Below are positions 26,598 through 35,914 of a stretch of 64,000 bases of DNA, one piece after another. Numbering within the stretch: position 1 is the stretch's first letter; every line of letters begins with the position of its first letter. A model generated the notes under the pieces. It was not told where the DNA came from, did not search any database, and saw only the letters and a list, made by a program, of their open reading frames with translations. Source of the stretch: Micromonospora chersina. Lineage in GTDB: Bacteria > Actinomycetota > Actinomycetes > Mycobacteriales > Micromonosporaceae. Both the position numbers and the translations under genes were made by a program. The stretch is from positions 5,332,001-5,396,000 of the forward strand of contig NZ_FMIB01000002.1 in the NCBI RefSeq assembly GCF_900091475.1, in the 5' to 3' direction.

Positions 26598-27269
26598 ATG
26601 ACGACCACCTCCGCCGTCCGTACCGACCAGGACATCCAGCGGGACGTGCTCGCCGAGCTGGACTGGGACGCGCAGACCCGGCCGACCGAGATCGGGGTGA
26701 CCGTCGCCGACGGCGTGGTCTCGCTCACCGGCCAGGTCGACAGCTACGCCCGGCGCTGGGCCGCCGAGCGCTGCGCGCACCGGGTCCGCGGGGTCCGCGC
26801 CGTCGCCAGCGACCTGGAGGTCGAGCTGCCCGCCACCGAGGCGCGCACCGACGCCGACATCGCTATCGCGGCCAGCCGGGCGTTGGAGTGGGACAGCTTC
26901 GTCCCCGCCGAGCGGCTCGACGTGACCGTCGCCGACGGCTGGGTCATGCTCCGCGGCGAGGTGGAGTACGGCTTCCAGAGCCGTACCGCCGAGCGGGAGC
27001 TGCGCCGGCTGCGCGGCGTACGCGGGGTGACGAACCTGGTCGAGGTGCACCCGCCCACCCCGCCCAGCGACGAGCAGAACCGCCGCGACCTGCAACGCGT
27101 GCTGTTCCGGCGGACCGGCACCGAACGCATCGAGGTACGGGTCAGCGGGGACACCGTGGTGCTCGACGGGGTGGTCCGCTCGTGGTGGCAGCGGGAGGAG
27201 GCGGAACGGGCGGCCTGGGCCACACCCGGCGTACGGGAGGTGCACGACCGGATCGTGGTGGCCGGCTGA
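26598..27269 (+). CDS. triple BON-domain protein
   Basis: 223 residues made of three BON domains. Each has the pattern of an N-terminal helix with LDWD/LEWD, then V(T)VADG(V/W)V.L.G.V, and a C-terminal helix with (E)R..RRVRGV: about 8-80, 85-155 and 160-223. Such proteins bind envelope or phospholipid surfaces and are often osmotically induced. No signal peptide is visible. The ATG at 26598 is chosen because the upstream 13 codons are basic and unlike the domain. Confidence 0.9.
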   Translation: MTTTSAVRTDQDIQRDVLAELDWDAQTRPTEIGVTVADGVVSLTGQVDSYARRWAAERCAHRVRGVRAVASDLEVELPATEARTDADIAIAASRALEWDSFVPAERLDVTVADGWVMLRGEVEYGFQSRTAERELRRLRGVRGVTNLVEVHPPTPPSDEQNRRDLQRVLFRRTGTERIEVRVSGDTVVLDGVVRSWWQREEAERAAWATPGVREVHDRIVVAG

Positions 27270-27342
27270 GCCGCCGTTTACCGCCGGACGCGTCGGGAAA
27301 CCGCCGCCGACCGGTTACGCCGGGGACCATCGGGGAGGACTC

Positions 27343-28461
27343 GTGGCCGTGAACCAGCCGCCGTCGGACCGCTCACGGGCCGGGCCCCTGCGGATCGCGA
27401 TGGTGGTTCCGCCCTGGCTGTCCGTCCCACCTCCCGGCTACGGCGGGCTGGAGCAGGTGGTGGCCGGGCTGGTGGACGCGCTTGTCGACCGCGGTCACGC
27501 GGTGACCCTGTTCGGCGCCGGCCGGGAGAACGGCACCGCCGCCGACTTCGTCTCCACCTGCGCCGACCTCCAGTACGAGCGGCTGGGCGAGTCCCTGCCC
27601 GAGCTGGCCCACCTGGCCCACGTCAACCGGCTGGTGGACCCGGCCGACTTCGACCTGGTGCACGACCACACCACCATCGGCCCCATGGTCGCCGGCCAGC
27701 GCCGGGTGCCCACCGTGGCCACCGTGCACGGCAACCCCGTGGGGGAGTACGGCACCGTGCTGAGCAACGCCGACCACGGGGTGGGCCTCGTGGCGATCTC
27801 GCACGCCCAGCACGCGTCCAACCCGGACCTGCCCTGGGTGGGCACCGTGCACAACGCCATGCCGCTGCGCGACTTCCCGCACAAGCGGGCGCCGGGACCC
27901 GGGCCGGTGCTCTGGCTCGCCCGGTTCAGCCCCGACAAGGGACCGGACGTGGCGATCCGCGCCTGCCGGGCGGCCGGCCTGCCGCTCACCCTTGCCGGCA
28001 AGTGCAACGAGCCGGCCGAGCGCCGCTACTTCGAGCAGGTGGTCGAGCCGATGCTGGACGACGACGTCACCCTGGTGTTCAACGCCGACCGGGCCGCCAC
28101 CCTGCGGCTGCTGGTCGACGCCCGCTGCCTCATCATGCCGATCCAGTGGGCGGAGCCGTTCGGCATGGTGATGGTGGAGGCCATGGCCACCGGCACGCCA
28201 GTGGTGGCGCTGCGCCGGGGCGCCGTACCGGAGCTGGTCCGCGACGGGGTCACCGGGCTGGTCTGCGACCGCGCGGAGGAGCTGCCGGGGGCGCTGCGGG
28301 CGGCGGCCCGCCTCGACCCGGCCGACAGCGTCGCTCACGTGGCGGAGCACTTCTCGGTGGAGCGGATGGCCGCCGGCTACGAGGCGGTCTACCGGAACTT
28401 CCTGGCCGGCCGGGCCCGGTTCGCCGGGCGGCGCGAGGCCACGCCCGTCGTCGCGCGTTGA
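27343..28461 (+). CDS. family 4 glycosyltransferase
   Basis: 372 residues from a GTG with GGAGGA upstream. The N-terminal Rossmann half shows RIAMVVPPWLSVPPPGYGGL (about 17-36) and DLVHDHTTIG. The C-terminal nucleotide-sugar half has ARFSPDKGPDVAIRA and the diagnostic EPFGMVMVEAMATGTPVVA (about 267-285). It probably transfers a sugar from an activated donor at the inner membrane face; acceptor unknown. Its stop lies only three bases from the stop of the convergent kinase gene. Confidence 0.92.
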   Translation: MAVNQPPSDRSRAGPLRIAMVVPPWLSVPPPGYGGLEQVVAGLVDALVDRGHAVTLFGAGRENGTAADFVSTCADLQYERLGESLPELAHLAHVNRLVDPADFDLVHDHTTIGPMVAGQRRVPTVATVHGNPVGEYGTVLSNADHGVGLVAISHAQHASNPDLPWVGTVHNAMPLRDFPHKRAPGPGPVLWLARFSPDKGPDVAIRACRAAGLPLTLAGKCNEPAERRYFEQVVEPMLDDDVTLVFNADRAATLRLLVDARCLIMPIQWAEPFGMVMVEAMATGTPVVALRRGAVPELVRDGVTGLVCDRAEELPGALRAAARLDPADSVAHVAEHFSVERMAAGYEAVYRNFLAGRARFAGRREATPVVAR

Positions 28462-28464
28462 CCC

Positions 28465-29916
28465 TCAGGTGCGCCCCGTCGCCAGTTCCGCGGCGGCGGC
28501 GTCGAGCTGGCGGGCGTACTCCGGGCTGATGCTGCCCTCGCGCCGGCGGTCGGCGATCTTCCCGCGGAGCCGGTCCACGGCGGCGGTCAGCGCGCCGTCA
28601 CCGGTCGCGGCGGTGACGTTGCGCAGCAGGTTACGCAGGTCCACACCGACGTCGCCGCGGATCTGCCCGGCGGCCAGCCCGGCCTCGATCAGCCCTTCCA
28701 CCCGGTGGGCCGCCTCGTCCAGGCTGCCGCCGGCCGGCGTCGGCGCCGCGGCGGTCGCGGTCGGCCGGCGGGTCGGGCCGGGCGGCGCGGTGGTGGCCGG
28801 GATGTCCTGGCGGGGTGGCGTGGTGGACGGCACCACCGCGGGCCCGGTGGTCGGGGACACCAACGGCGGCGCCTGCTCGTCCGGCAGCAGGGCGGGCACC
28901 AGCAGGGCGGCGCCCGCCACCACCACGACGCCGACCGCCACAAGGGGAAGCGCCCGGCGGCGTCGGGACGCCCCGGCCGGGACGGGCGCGGTGGGCTCGG
29001 GCCCGGCCGGCGGTCGCTCCGGGCCGGGCAGCGCCGGCAGGGTCACGGTCGGGGCCAGCATGGTGGCGGCCTGCGGGTCGGCGGGCAGCAGCTGGTCGCG
29101 GAGCACTGCCGCCACCTGGTGCGCGGTGGGCCGCCGCCGCGGGTCGCGGGACAGGCAGCGCAGGCAGATCTCCGCGACCGGCGCGGGCAGCCCGGGTACG
29201 CCGTCCAGGGTGGGCGCGGCGTCCTCCGCCAGCGCCGTGCCGAGCTGCTCCCAGGTGTCCGCCGGGTACGGCGGCTGCCCGGTCAGCGTCTCGTAGAGCA
29301 GCACGCCCAGCGAGTAGACGTCGGTGGCCGGCTGGGCCGGCGCCCCGTCCAGCCGCTCCGGCGCCACGTACGCCGGGGTGCCGAAGGTGCCGCCGTCCTC
29401 GTCCTCGTCCGGCGCGCCGACCCGGGTGGCGATGCCGAAGTCGAGCACCTTGGCGCCGACCCGGGTCATCATCACGTTCGACGGGGTGATGTCGCGGTGC
29501 ACGATGCCCAGCCGGTGCGCGGCGGCCACCGCCTCGGCCACCTGCGCGCCCGTCTCCACGGCCGCCGGCCAGGGCAGCGGCCCCTCGGTGAGCCGGTGTT
29601 CCAGCTCCTCGCCGCTGAGCAGCTCCATCACCACGAACGAGGTGATCGAGCCGTCCGGCGCCACCGTCTCGCCGTAGTCGTGCACGGCGGTGACGTGCGG
29701 GTGGACGAGCTGGGCGGCGGAGCGGGCCTCCTCGCGGACCATGTCGCGGAACCGGGCGTCGGAGGCGAGCGAGGGGGCCAGCACCTTCACGGCCACCACC
29801 CGGTCGAGCACCTCGTCGCGGGCCCGCCAGATCACCGACATGCCGCCGGCCCCGATCTGGTCGATGAGCCGGTACCTGCGGGCCAGCAGCCGGCCGGCGT
29901 GCAGCGTCGCCTTCAC
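28465..29916 (-). CDS. transmembrane Ser/Thr protein kinase
   Basis: 483 residues from a GTG at 29916 (AGG upstream). Kinase domain (about 12-275): GAGGMSVIWRA glycine loop, VAVKVL lysine, catalytic loop HRDITPSNVM, DFGIA and GTPAYVAPE. The loop has Thr where most kinases have Lys (HRDxKPxN). A single transmembrane helix (about 345-365) leads to a Pro/Thr-rich linker and a helical extracellular domain of about 90 residues (LDEAAHRVEGLIEAGLAAGQ). It is divergent from the patatin gene. Confidence 0.93.
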   Translation of the reverse strand: MKATLHAGRLLARRYRLIDQIGAGGMSVIWRARDEVLDRVVAVKVLAPSLASDARFRDMVREEARSAAQLVHPHVTAVHDYGETVAPDGSITSFVVMELLSGEELEHRLTEGPLPWPAAVETGAQVAEAVAAAHRLGIVHRDITPSNVMMTRVGAKVLDFGIATRVGAPDEDEDGGTFGTPAYVAPERLDGAPAQPATDVYSLGVLLYETLTGQPPYPADTWEQLGTALAEDAAPTLDGVPGLPAPVAEICLRCLSRDPRRRPTAHQVAAVLRDQLLPADPQAATMLAPTVTLPALPGPERPPAGPEPTAPVPAGASRRRRALPLVAVGVVVVAGAALLVPALLPDEQAPPLVSPTTGPAVVPSTTPPRQDIPATTAPPGPTRRPTATAAAPTPAGGSLDEAAHRVEGLIEAGLAAGQIRGDVGVDLRNLLRNVTAATGDGALTAAVDRLRGKIADRRREGSISPEYARQLDAAAAELATGRT

Positions 29917-30091
29917 ATCGCACCTGCCTGGGCTTGGGAGCGGTATCAGGTTGCGGGAATGTGTCCGGCCTGTCAACGGCTGTCCGTTCCCGGTCGCGGC
30001 CCGCGTCACGCCGGTCGCGCCCGGTGACGGCGGCGACCGGCGCGACCGGCGGCGGCGGGCCGGTTACGAGGCGCGTGCCAGGATGAACGGC

Positions 30092-30925
30092 ATGGCAGGC
30101 GGTCCGGTGGCGTTCGTGCTCGGCGGCGGGGGAGTGCTCGGCGCGGTCGAGGTGGGCATGCTCCGTGCCCTGTTCCGGGTCGGTATCCGACCCGACATGG
30201 TGCTCGGCACCTCGATCGGCGCGGTCAACGGCGCCCTGGTCGCCGCCGACCCGAGCGAGGCCGTCACCGACCGGCTGGTCCGGCTCTGGGCCTCGCCCGA
30301 GGCGAGCGAGGTGTACGGCGACTCGGTCGCCCGGCAGCTGCGCCGCTTCGCCGCGCGCACCCACCTGCACTCGCCCCGGCCGCTGCGCCGGCTGCTGGAG
30401 AGCGAACTGGGCGAGGACACCACCTTCGCCGACCTGGCCGTGCCGTTCCGCTGCTGCGCGGCCAACATCGAGCGCGCCGCCGAGCACTGGTTCCACAGCG
30501 GACCGGTGGTGCCCGCGGTGCTCGCCTCCGCGTCGGTGCCCGGGCTGCTGCCCCCCACCCAGATCGACGGTCAGCACTACATCGACGGCGGGGTGGTCAA
30601 CTCGATCCCGGTCGGCGAGGCCGTCGTGGCCGGGGCCACGCAGATCTTCGTGCTCCAGGTGGGCCGGATCGAGCGCGAGCTGACCCCGCCCCGCCGGCCC
30701 TGGGAGATCGCCCAGGTGGCGTTCGAGATCGCCCGCCGGCACCGGTTCGCCCGGGAGATGGCGGCGCTGCCGGAGGGGGTGGAGGTGCACGTGCTGCCGA
30801 CCGGCGGCCTGGAGCCGCGCGAGGACAGCCCGTGGGCGTACCGGGACATCGCGGCGGTGGGGCGGCGGATCAGCCGGGCGTACACCGCCTCCCGCCGCTA
30901 CCTGGACACCGCCCTGGAGCGCTGA
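30092..30925 (+). CDS. patatin-like phospholipase
   Basis: 277 residues. The oxyanion glycine stretch FVLGGGGVLGAVEVG, the nucleophile elbow GTSIGAVNG (Ser about 44) and the catalytic Asp in YIDGGVVNSIPVG (about 167) form the patatin Ser-Asp dyad. The ATG at 30092 has AGGA 8 bases upstream and is preferred to one at 30083. It would hydrolyse acyl chains from phospholipids. It is coupled (TGATG) to an acyltransferase gene, suggesting acyl remodelling. Confidence 0.93.
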   Translation: MAGGPVAFVLGGGGVLGAVEVGMLRALFRVGIRPDMVLGTSIGAVNGALVAADPSEAVTDRLVRLWASPEASEVYGDSVARQLRRFAARTHLHSPRPLRRLLESELGEDTTFADLAVPFRCCAANIERAAEHWFHSGPVVPAVLASASVPGLLPPTQIDGQHYIDGGVVNSIPVGEAVVAGATQIFVLQVGRIERELTPPRRPWEIAQVAFEIARRHRFAREMAALPEGVEVHVLPTGGLEPREDSPWAYRDIAAVGRRISRAYTASRRYLDTALER

Positions 30926-31947
30926 TGCCGCTGCCGCCGCGGTGGGTACGCCGGATGCTGCTCGCGCCCGGCGTGGTGCTGCTCGCCGTCGCCGTGGTGA
31001 CCACCCTGCCGGTCTGGGCGCTGCTGGCCCTGGCCGCGTCGCCGCTGGTGCCGGGGCGGCTGCGCCCGCTGCGGCTGCTCTGGATCGGCACGGTCTACCT
31101 GGTCTGGGACGCCGCCGCGCTGCTCGCGCTCTTCGTGCTCTGGGTCGCCTCGGGCTTCGGCGCGCGCAAGCGGTCACCGGCCTTCCAGCGGGCGCACTAC
31201 GTGCTCGCCGGCCACTTCCTGCGGGTGCTGTTCTGGCAGGCCCGCTGGACGCTGCGGCTGAGCATCGACGTGGTCGGCACCGACCCGGACACCGCCCTGC
31301 CCGGCCGCCCCGAGCTGGTGCTGTGCCGGCACGCCGGTCCGGGCGACTCGTTCATCCTGATCCACGCGCTGGTGAACTGGTTCCACCGGGAGCCCCGGAT
31401 CGTGCTGAAGGAGACCCTCCAGTGGGACCCGGCCATCGACATCCTGCTCAACCGGCTGCCCAACCGGTTCATCGCGCCCGGGCCGGACGGCAGGGAGTCG
31501 GCGATCCGGCAGATCGGCCACCTCGCCACCGGCCTGGACGACGACGACGCGTTCGTGATCTTTCCGGAGGGCGGCAACTTCACCCCGAAACGCCGGCTGC
31601 GGGCCATCGCCCGGCTGCGCGCCCTCGGCCTGGAGCGGATGGCGCTGCGCGCCGAGCGGATGCAGCACGTGCTCGCCCCGCAGCCGGGTGGGCTGCTCGC
31701 CGCCCTCGACGCCGCCCCGGACGCCGGGGTGATCTTCGTGGCGCACACCGGGCTCGACCAGATGCTCACCGTCGCCGACGTGTGGCGCGAGCTGCCGATG
31801 GACAAGCGCATCGTCATGCGGTTCTGGTCGGTGCCGCCCGAGGAGGTGCCGGTCGACAAGCAGGAGCGCATCGACTGGCTGTTCGACTGGTGGGCCCGGA
31901 TCGACAGGTGGATCGCCGCCAACCGGGACGGCGTCGCCGCCGAGTAG
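30925..31947 (+). CDS. lysophospholipid acyltransferase family protein
   Basis: 340 residues. Two N-terminal transmembrane helices (about 12-38 and 47-76) are followed by an acyltransferase domain with CRHAGPGDSFIL (the H-x4-D motif, about 133) and VIFPEGGNFTPKRR (about 211). A C-terminal region reads FVAHTGLDQM and FWSVPPEEVP. Its ATG overlaps the patatin stop by one base. Together they could deacylate and reacylate membrane lipids; the specific substrate is not evident. Confidence 0.88.
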   Translation: MPLPPRWVRRMLLAPGVVLLAVAVVTTLPVWALLALAASPLVPGRLRPLRLLWIGTVYLVWDAAALLALFVLWVASGFGARKRSPAFQRAHYVLAGHFLRVLFWQARWTLRLSIDVVGTDPDTALPGRPELVLCRHAGPGDSFILIHALVNWFHREPRIVLKETLQWDPAIDILLNRLPNRFIAPGPDGRESAIRQIGHLATGLDDDDAFVIFPEGGNFTPKRRLRAIARLRALGLERMALRAERMQHVLAPQPGGLLAALDAAPDAGVIFVAHTGLDQMLTVADVWRELPMDKRIVMRFWSVPPEEVPVDKQERIDWLFDWWARIDRWIAANRDGVAAE

Positions 31948-31981
31948 CGGCCGGTTCGGTGCGCGTGCAGCGGACCGGCCG
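31948..31981 (+). terminator. hairpin after the patatin-acyltransferase pair
   Basis: CGGCCGGT (31948-31955) pairs with ACCGGCCG (31974-31981), immediately after the stop; loop 18 bases, no T-tract. Confidence 0.55.
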
Positions 31982-31991
31982 GAACGCCACG

Positions 31992-31997
31992 TAGGGT
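31992..31997 (+). promoter_or_regulatory. -10 box of leaderless cutA promoter
   Basis: TAGGGT is followed by six bases and then the GTG start at 32004; no ribosome binding site is seen. Confidence 0.55.
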
Positions 31998-32003
31998 GCG
32001 CTG

Positions 32004-32324
32004 GTGGAGCAGATCTGCGTGGTGACGACGGTGGTGGACGCCCGCTCGGTCGCGGACGTGCTGGCGGCCGCGGCCGTCGCCGGCCGGCTGGCGGCGTGCG
32101 CCCAGGTCGGCGGGCAGGTGGACAGCACCTACTGGTGGCAGTCGGCGATCCAGACCACCGCCGAGTGGTCGGTCCAGTTCAAGACCGCGCCGGACCGGGT
32201 GGACGCGCTCGTCGACCAGCTTCGCGCCAACCACCCGTACGAGGTGCCGGAGATCCTGGTCACCCGGGTGGAGAGCGGCAACCCGGACTACGCGGCCTGG
32301 GTGCACGACCACAGCCGCCCCTAG
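32004..32324 (+). CDS. cutA: divalent-cation tolerance protein CutA
   Basis: 106 residues, the usual CutA1 length. VTTVVDARSVADVLAAAAV, GRLAACAQVGGQVDSTYWW and VPEILVTRVESGNPDYAAWV are typical of this trimeric, cytosolic family linked to copper/divalent metal tolerance (mechanism unclear). It starts with GTG directly after a TAGGGT box, so it is likely leaderless. The following giant membrane-protein gene begins 47 bases later and may be independent. Confidence 0.92.
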   Translation: MEQICVVTTVVDARSVADVLAAAAVAGRLAACAQVGGQVDSTYWWQSAIQTTAEWSVQFKTAPDRVDALVDQLRANHPYEVPEILVTRVESGNPDYAAWVHDHSRP

Positions 32325-32371
32325 GTACGCCTACTCTGTCCGCCCGCTCCGCCGGTCACGATGCTGGCGGG

Positions 32372-35300
32372 GTGGAGAACACCGGCTACCCCTGCCCCGG
32401 CTGCGGCGCCCCCGCCGACCTCGCCTCCGGCTGTCCCGGCTGCGGCCGGCCGCCGTACCCGCCCGCCGCCGAGGTCGTCACGCTGGACCGGGAGATCGCC
32501 GGGCTGACGCCGCGGGTCGAGGCGGCCCGGATCGCGTACCAGGAGCTGTCCGGCCGGCTGTCGACGGCCCGGCAGCGGCGCGCCGAACTGGCCGCCCGGA
32601 TCCGCCTGGAGATCCCGGCGCCGCGCCCGGTCGCGCCCGCGCCGCCGGTGCGCCCGCAGCCGGCCCCCGTCCCGGTACGCCCCGGCGGGGCGGAGACCTC
32701 CACCCGCGCGGTGCAGAGCCTGCTCTTCGTCCTCGGTGGACTGCTGCTCGGCACCGCGGCGGTGGTCTTCACGGCGGTCGCCTGGGCCGCGTTCGGGATC
32801 GCCGGGCGGGCGCTGATCCTGCTCGCCTTCACCGCCCTCGCCCTCGCCGCGCCCCTGGTGGCCCGGACGCGCGGGCTGCGCGGCACGGCCGAGACGTTCG
32901 CCGCCGTGGGCCTGCTCCTGGTGCTCCTCGACGGGTACGCCGCCTGGTCGGTGGACCTGTTCGGGGTGGCCGGCTGGCCGGGCAGCCGGTACGCCGCGCT
33001 GGTCGGGGGGATCGGCGCGTCGGTCGCGGCCGGGTACGCGCGGCTGAGCCGGCTGACCGTGCCCTGGTTCGCGGCGCTGCTGACCGCCCAGCCGGTGCTG
33101 CCCCTGGCCGCGGTGGCCGCCGAGCCGTCCCCGGCCGGCTGGGCGCTGGTCCTGACCGCGGTGGCGCTGGGCGACCTCGTGGTGGTGGTCGCCCTGCGCG
33201 GCCGGGTCGCCCGGAACGCGCCGTCCGCGGTGCTCGCCGGCTGGGTGCTCGCCTGGGTCGGCCACGGCGTCGCGCTCGCCCTGGCGGCCGGCTGCGCGCT
33301 CGTGCCCCTGGTCCTCGGGCGGGCGGCCGGCACGCCGCTGCTGGCCGGCGGCCCGCTGCTGGTGGTGGCGCTCGCCCTGTTCGCCGGCGCGCTGGCGGCG
33401 GGCGGCCGTACCCACCGGCTGGTCAGCGCCGGGCTGCTGGTGCCGGTCGTGGCCACCGCGCTGATCCGGCCGGTCGCCGCGCTGCGCCCCGGGTTGCTGC
33501 TGCTCGCCGCGGGCATCGTGGTGGTCGCGCTGGCCGGCGCGGTCCGGGCGCTTCCGGCGGGGCTGCGGACCGGCCCCCGGCTCGGCGCCTTCCTGGTGGC
33601 CGCCGGCCTGGGCCAGGTCGCCACCGTCCTCACCGGGCTGGTCGCCGCGGCCACCGCGGCCGCCGCCCTCCCGCCCTGGCAGGGCGGCCGGACCGCCGAG
33701 GTCCCGTCCTGGGGATGGCAGCTCCCGGTGGCCGTGCTGCTCACCGCCGGGGCCGTCGCCCTGCTGGCGCCCCGGGTCGGCCGCCCGCTGGTCGGGGTGG
33801 TCGGTGGCGCCCTGGCCGTGCTGGCCGCGCCGGCCGTGACGGCCACCCCGTGGCCGCTGGTGCTGGTCGCCGACCTGGCGGCGGCCACCGCGCTGCTGCT
33901 GGTGGTGGTCGCCCGGCCGCGCCGGCGGAACCCGACAGTGGTGGTCACCGCGCTCACCGCGGCCGTCCTGCTCGGGCACGCCCTGCTGGTCGGCTGCGCC
34001 GCGCCGGCCGGCGCGGGCGCGGTGCTCGCCGTCCTGGCCGTGCTCGGCGCCGTCGTGGCGGCGCAGGGCCGCCGGGGCCGGGGCGCGCAGCCGGTCATCG
34101 CCGGCGTGGCGCTGGCCGTGGCGCTGCTCGCCGTGCCCGCCGGGGTGGCCGTCGCGCTGCTCGGCCTGGGCGCGCCGGCCTGGTGGCAGCTCCGCGCCGG
34201 GACGGCCGCCGTCGCGCTGCCGGTGGCCGCCGTCCTCGCCGTCCGTCGCCACTGGCCCGACCTGCACGGGTACGCCTCGGCCGGCCTCGCCGTCGCCCTC
34301 GCGGCGGTCGGTCTCGGGCCGCTTGTCGTGCCGGGTGCGGAGTCCATGGCGCTCTACGCCGCCGTCGGCGCGCTGCTGGCGCTGGCCGCCGGAGGCGGCG
34401 CCCGGCCCGGTCCCGCCCCGGAGGCGGCCGGGGTCGCGCTGGCCGGCCTGGCGCTCCTCGCCGCCGCCCCGGTCGCCCTCGCGGTGCTGCTGGACCTGCC
34501 CGTCCGGCCCTGGTCCGGGGTGCCCGCCGTCGAGCCCGTGCCGGGGGCGGCCCGCGCCGGGCTGGTGCTGGTGCTGCTCGGGGCGGTCGCGGCGGCGTAC
34601 GCCCGGATCGCGACGCCGGGCCGCCGCGCCGCGGCGGACGCGCCGACCTGGTGGCTGCCCGCGCTGGCCGCGCTGCCGTTCGGCGCGGTGGCCGTGCCGG
34701 TGCTGCTGGCGGCGGCCGGCGCGCCCTGGCCGGTGGTGCCCGGCCTGGTCTTCGGGGCCGGGGTGGCCGCGCTGCTGCTGGCCGCGCTGGCGGGTCCGCG
34801 CCCGGCGGCGCTGCCGGTCCTGCTGCCGCTGGGGGTCGTCCTCACCGCCCCCGGGCTCGGTGGCCTCCTCGCCACCCGGGCCGGGACCCTGGCCGGGCTG
34901 GGCGTGCTGGTCGTCGCGGCCGCCGTGGCGGGGGCGGCCGGCCGGCCGGCCGAGGTCCGGCTCGTCGGCTGGCTGGGCGCCGTGGCGGCGGCCACCGGTT
35001 TCGCGGTCACCGCGGCGCTGGCCGGCGGGCTGCCGCTGCGTACCGCCGGGTTCGCGGTGCTGGCCGTCGCGGCGGTGACCCTGCACGCCACGCCGACCCT
35101 GCGAACCCGCACCGCCCGCGCGGGCGGGCCGGCAGGGGCCCTGGCGCTGGAGGCGGCGGCACAGGCGGTCGCCCTGCTGGGGCTGCTGCTCACCGTCGGC
35201 GCGCTGCGGCACGCGGCGGCGGTCTGCGTGCTGTGGGGCCTGGCCGTGGCGGTCCGGGTGCTGCGCCGGGGCGAGACGCCGGCCCGGCGGTGGGGCTTCG

Positions 35301-35794
35301 CCGCGGTCGCGGGCGGCAGCGAACTGCTCGGCGGGTGGCTGCTGCTGGCCGCGGGCGGGGTGACGGTGCTGGAGGCGTACACCCTGCCGGCGGCGGCGCT
35401 CGCCCTCGGCGCGGGCCTGCTGGCGCTGCGGTCCCGGCCCGGGCTGAACAGCTGGCTGGCGCTCGGCCCCGGCCTCGGCGCGGCGCTGCTGCCGAGCCTC
35501 GTCTCGGTGCTGGCCGCGCCGGACCCGCAGCCGGCCCGCCGGCTCGCCCTCGGCCTCGTGGCGCTCGGCGCGGTGCTCGGTGGTGCGACCCGGCGCTGGC
35601 AGGCACCGGTCCTGCTGGGCGCGGCGACCCTGGTCCCGCTGGCCCTGCACGAGCTGGCCCGGGGCTGGGACCTGCTGCCCCGCTGGATCTTCCTGGGCCT
35701 GGGCGGCCTGGCGCTGATCGCCCTCGCCGCCACCTACGAGCGGCGCCGGCGGGACCTGGCCCGGCTCCGGGCCGCCGTGGGCGGGATGAGGTAG
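32372..35794 (+). CDS. giant polytopic membrane protein with N-terminal zinc ribbon (SCO7613 C-terminal-like)
   Basis: 1140 residues from a GTG. The N-terminus has two CPGCG knuckles (YPCPGCGAPADLASGCPGCG), then a coiled-coil (about 35-75) and a Pro-rich linker (about 80-110). The rest is nearly all hydrophobic, with some 30 or more transmembrane segments. The organisation matches actinobacterial SCO7613 C-terminal-domain proteins, related in style to DUF2157 membrane proteins. Function unknown. The extreme Ala/Leu/Val content produces long open shadow frames on both strands. Confidence 0.8.
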   Translation: MENTGYPCPGCGAPADLASGCPGCGRPPYPPAAEVVTLDREIAGLTPRVEAARIAYQELSGRLSTARQRRAELAARIRLEIPAPRPVAPAPPVRPQPAPVPVRPGGAETSTRAVQSLLFVLGGLLLGTAAVVFTAVAWAAFGIAGRALILLAFTALALAAPLVARTRGLRGTAETFAAVGLLLVLLDGYAAWSVDLFGVAGWPGSRYAALVGGIGASVAAGYARLSRLTVPWFAALLTAQPVLPLAAVAAEPSPAGWALVLTAVALGDLVVVVALRGRVARNAPSAVLAGWVLAWVGHGVALALAAGCALVPLVLGRAAGTPLLAGGPLLVVALALFAGALAAGGRTHRLVSAGLLVPVVATALIRPVAALRPGLLLLAAGIVVVALAGAVRALPAGLRTGPRLGAFLVAAGLGQVATVLTGLVAAATAAAALPPWQGGRTAEVPSWGWQLPVAVLLTAGAVALLAPRVGRPLVGVVGGALAVLAAPAVTATPWPLVLVADLAAATALLLVVVARPRRRNPTVVVTALTAAVLLGHALLVGCAAPAGAGAVLAVLAVLGAVVAAQGRRGRGAQPVIAGVALAVALLAVPAGVAVALLGLGAPAWWQLRAGTAAVALPVAAVLAVRRHWPDLHGYASAGLAVALAAVGLGPLVVPGAESMALYAAVGALLALAAGGGARPGPAPEAAGVALAGLALLAAAPVALAVLLDLPVRPWSGVPAVEPVPGAARAGLVLVLLGAVAAAYARIATPGRRAAADAPTWWLPALAALPFGAVAVPVLLAAAGAPWPVVPGLVFGAGVAALLLAALAGPRPAALPVLLPLGVVLTAPGLGGLLATRAGTLAGLGVLVVAAAVAGAAGRPAEVRLVGWLGAVAAATGFAVTAALAGGLPLRTAGFAVLAVAAVTLHATPTLRTRTARAGGPAGALALEAAAQAVALLGLLLTVGALRHAAAVCVLWGLAVAVRVLRRGETPARRWGFAAVAGGSELLGGWLLLAAGGVTVLEAYTLPAAALALGAGLLALRSRPGLNSWLALGPGLGAALLPSLVSVLAAPDPQPARRLALGLVALGAVLGGATRRWQAPVLLGAATLVPLALHELARGWDLLPRWIFLGLGGLALIALAATYERRRRDLARLRAAVGGMR

Positions 35795-35829
35795 GGCTAG
35801 CACCACCCCGAGCTGGGGGGTTGCCAGGA

Positions 35830-35871
35830 TTACGCAGAGCGATCGATCAGCGCAGAATCGGTTACGCAGAG
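35830..35871. promoter_or_regulatory. paired direct repeat ahead of the desaturase
   Basis: TTACGCAGAG occurs at 35830-35839 and 35862-35871, 32 bases (three helical turns) apart, 44-85 bases before the ATG at 35915. Composition is more AT-rich than the surroundings. Confidence 0.5.
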
Positions 35872-35914
35872 TCGCGCCGCCGGCGTGGCACACCGACCGA
35901 GGAGCGGGGATCGG

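Noticed and set aside
28631..31177. 848-codon minus-strand frame spanning the kinase and patatin genes.
   Set aside because: It covers two real genes in other frames and has no coherent domain.
32321..35893. 1190-codon open frame antisense to the giant membrane protein.
   Set aside because: Translation is repetitive Arg/Gly/Gln-rich shadow of hydrophobic codons; no start signal or domain.
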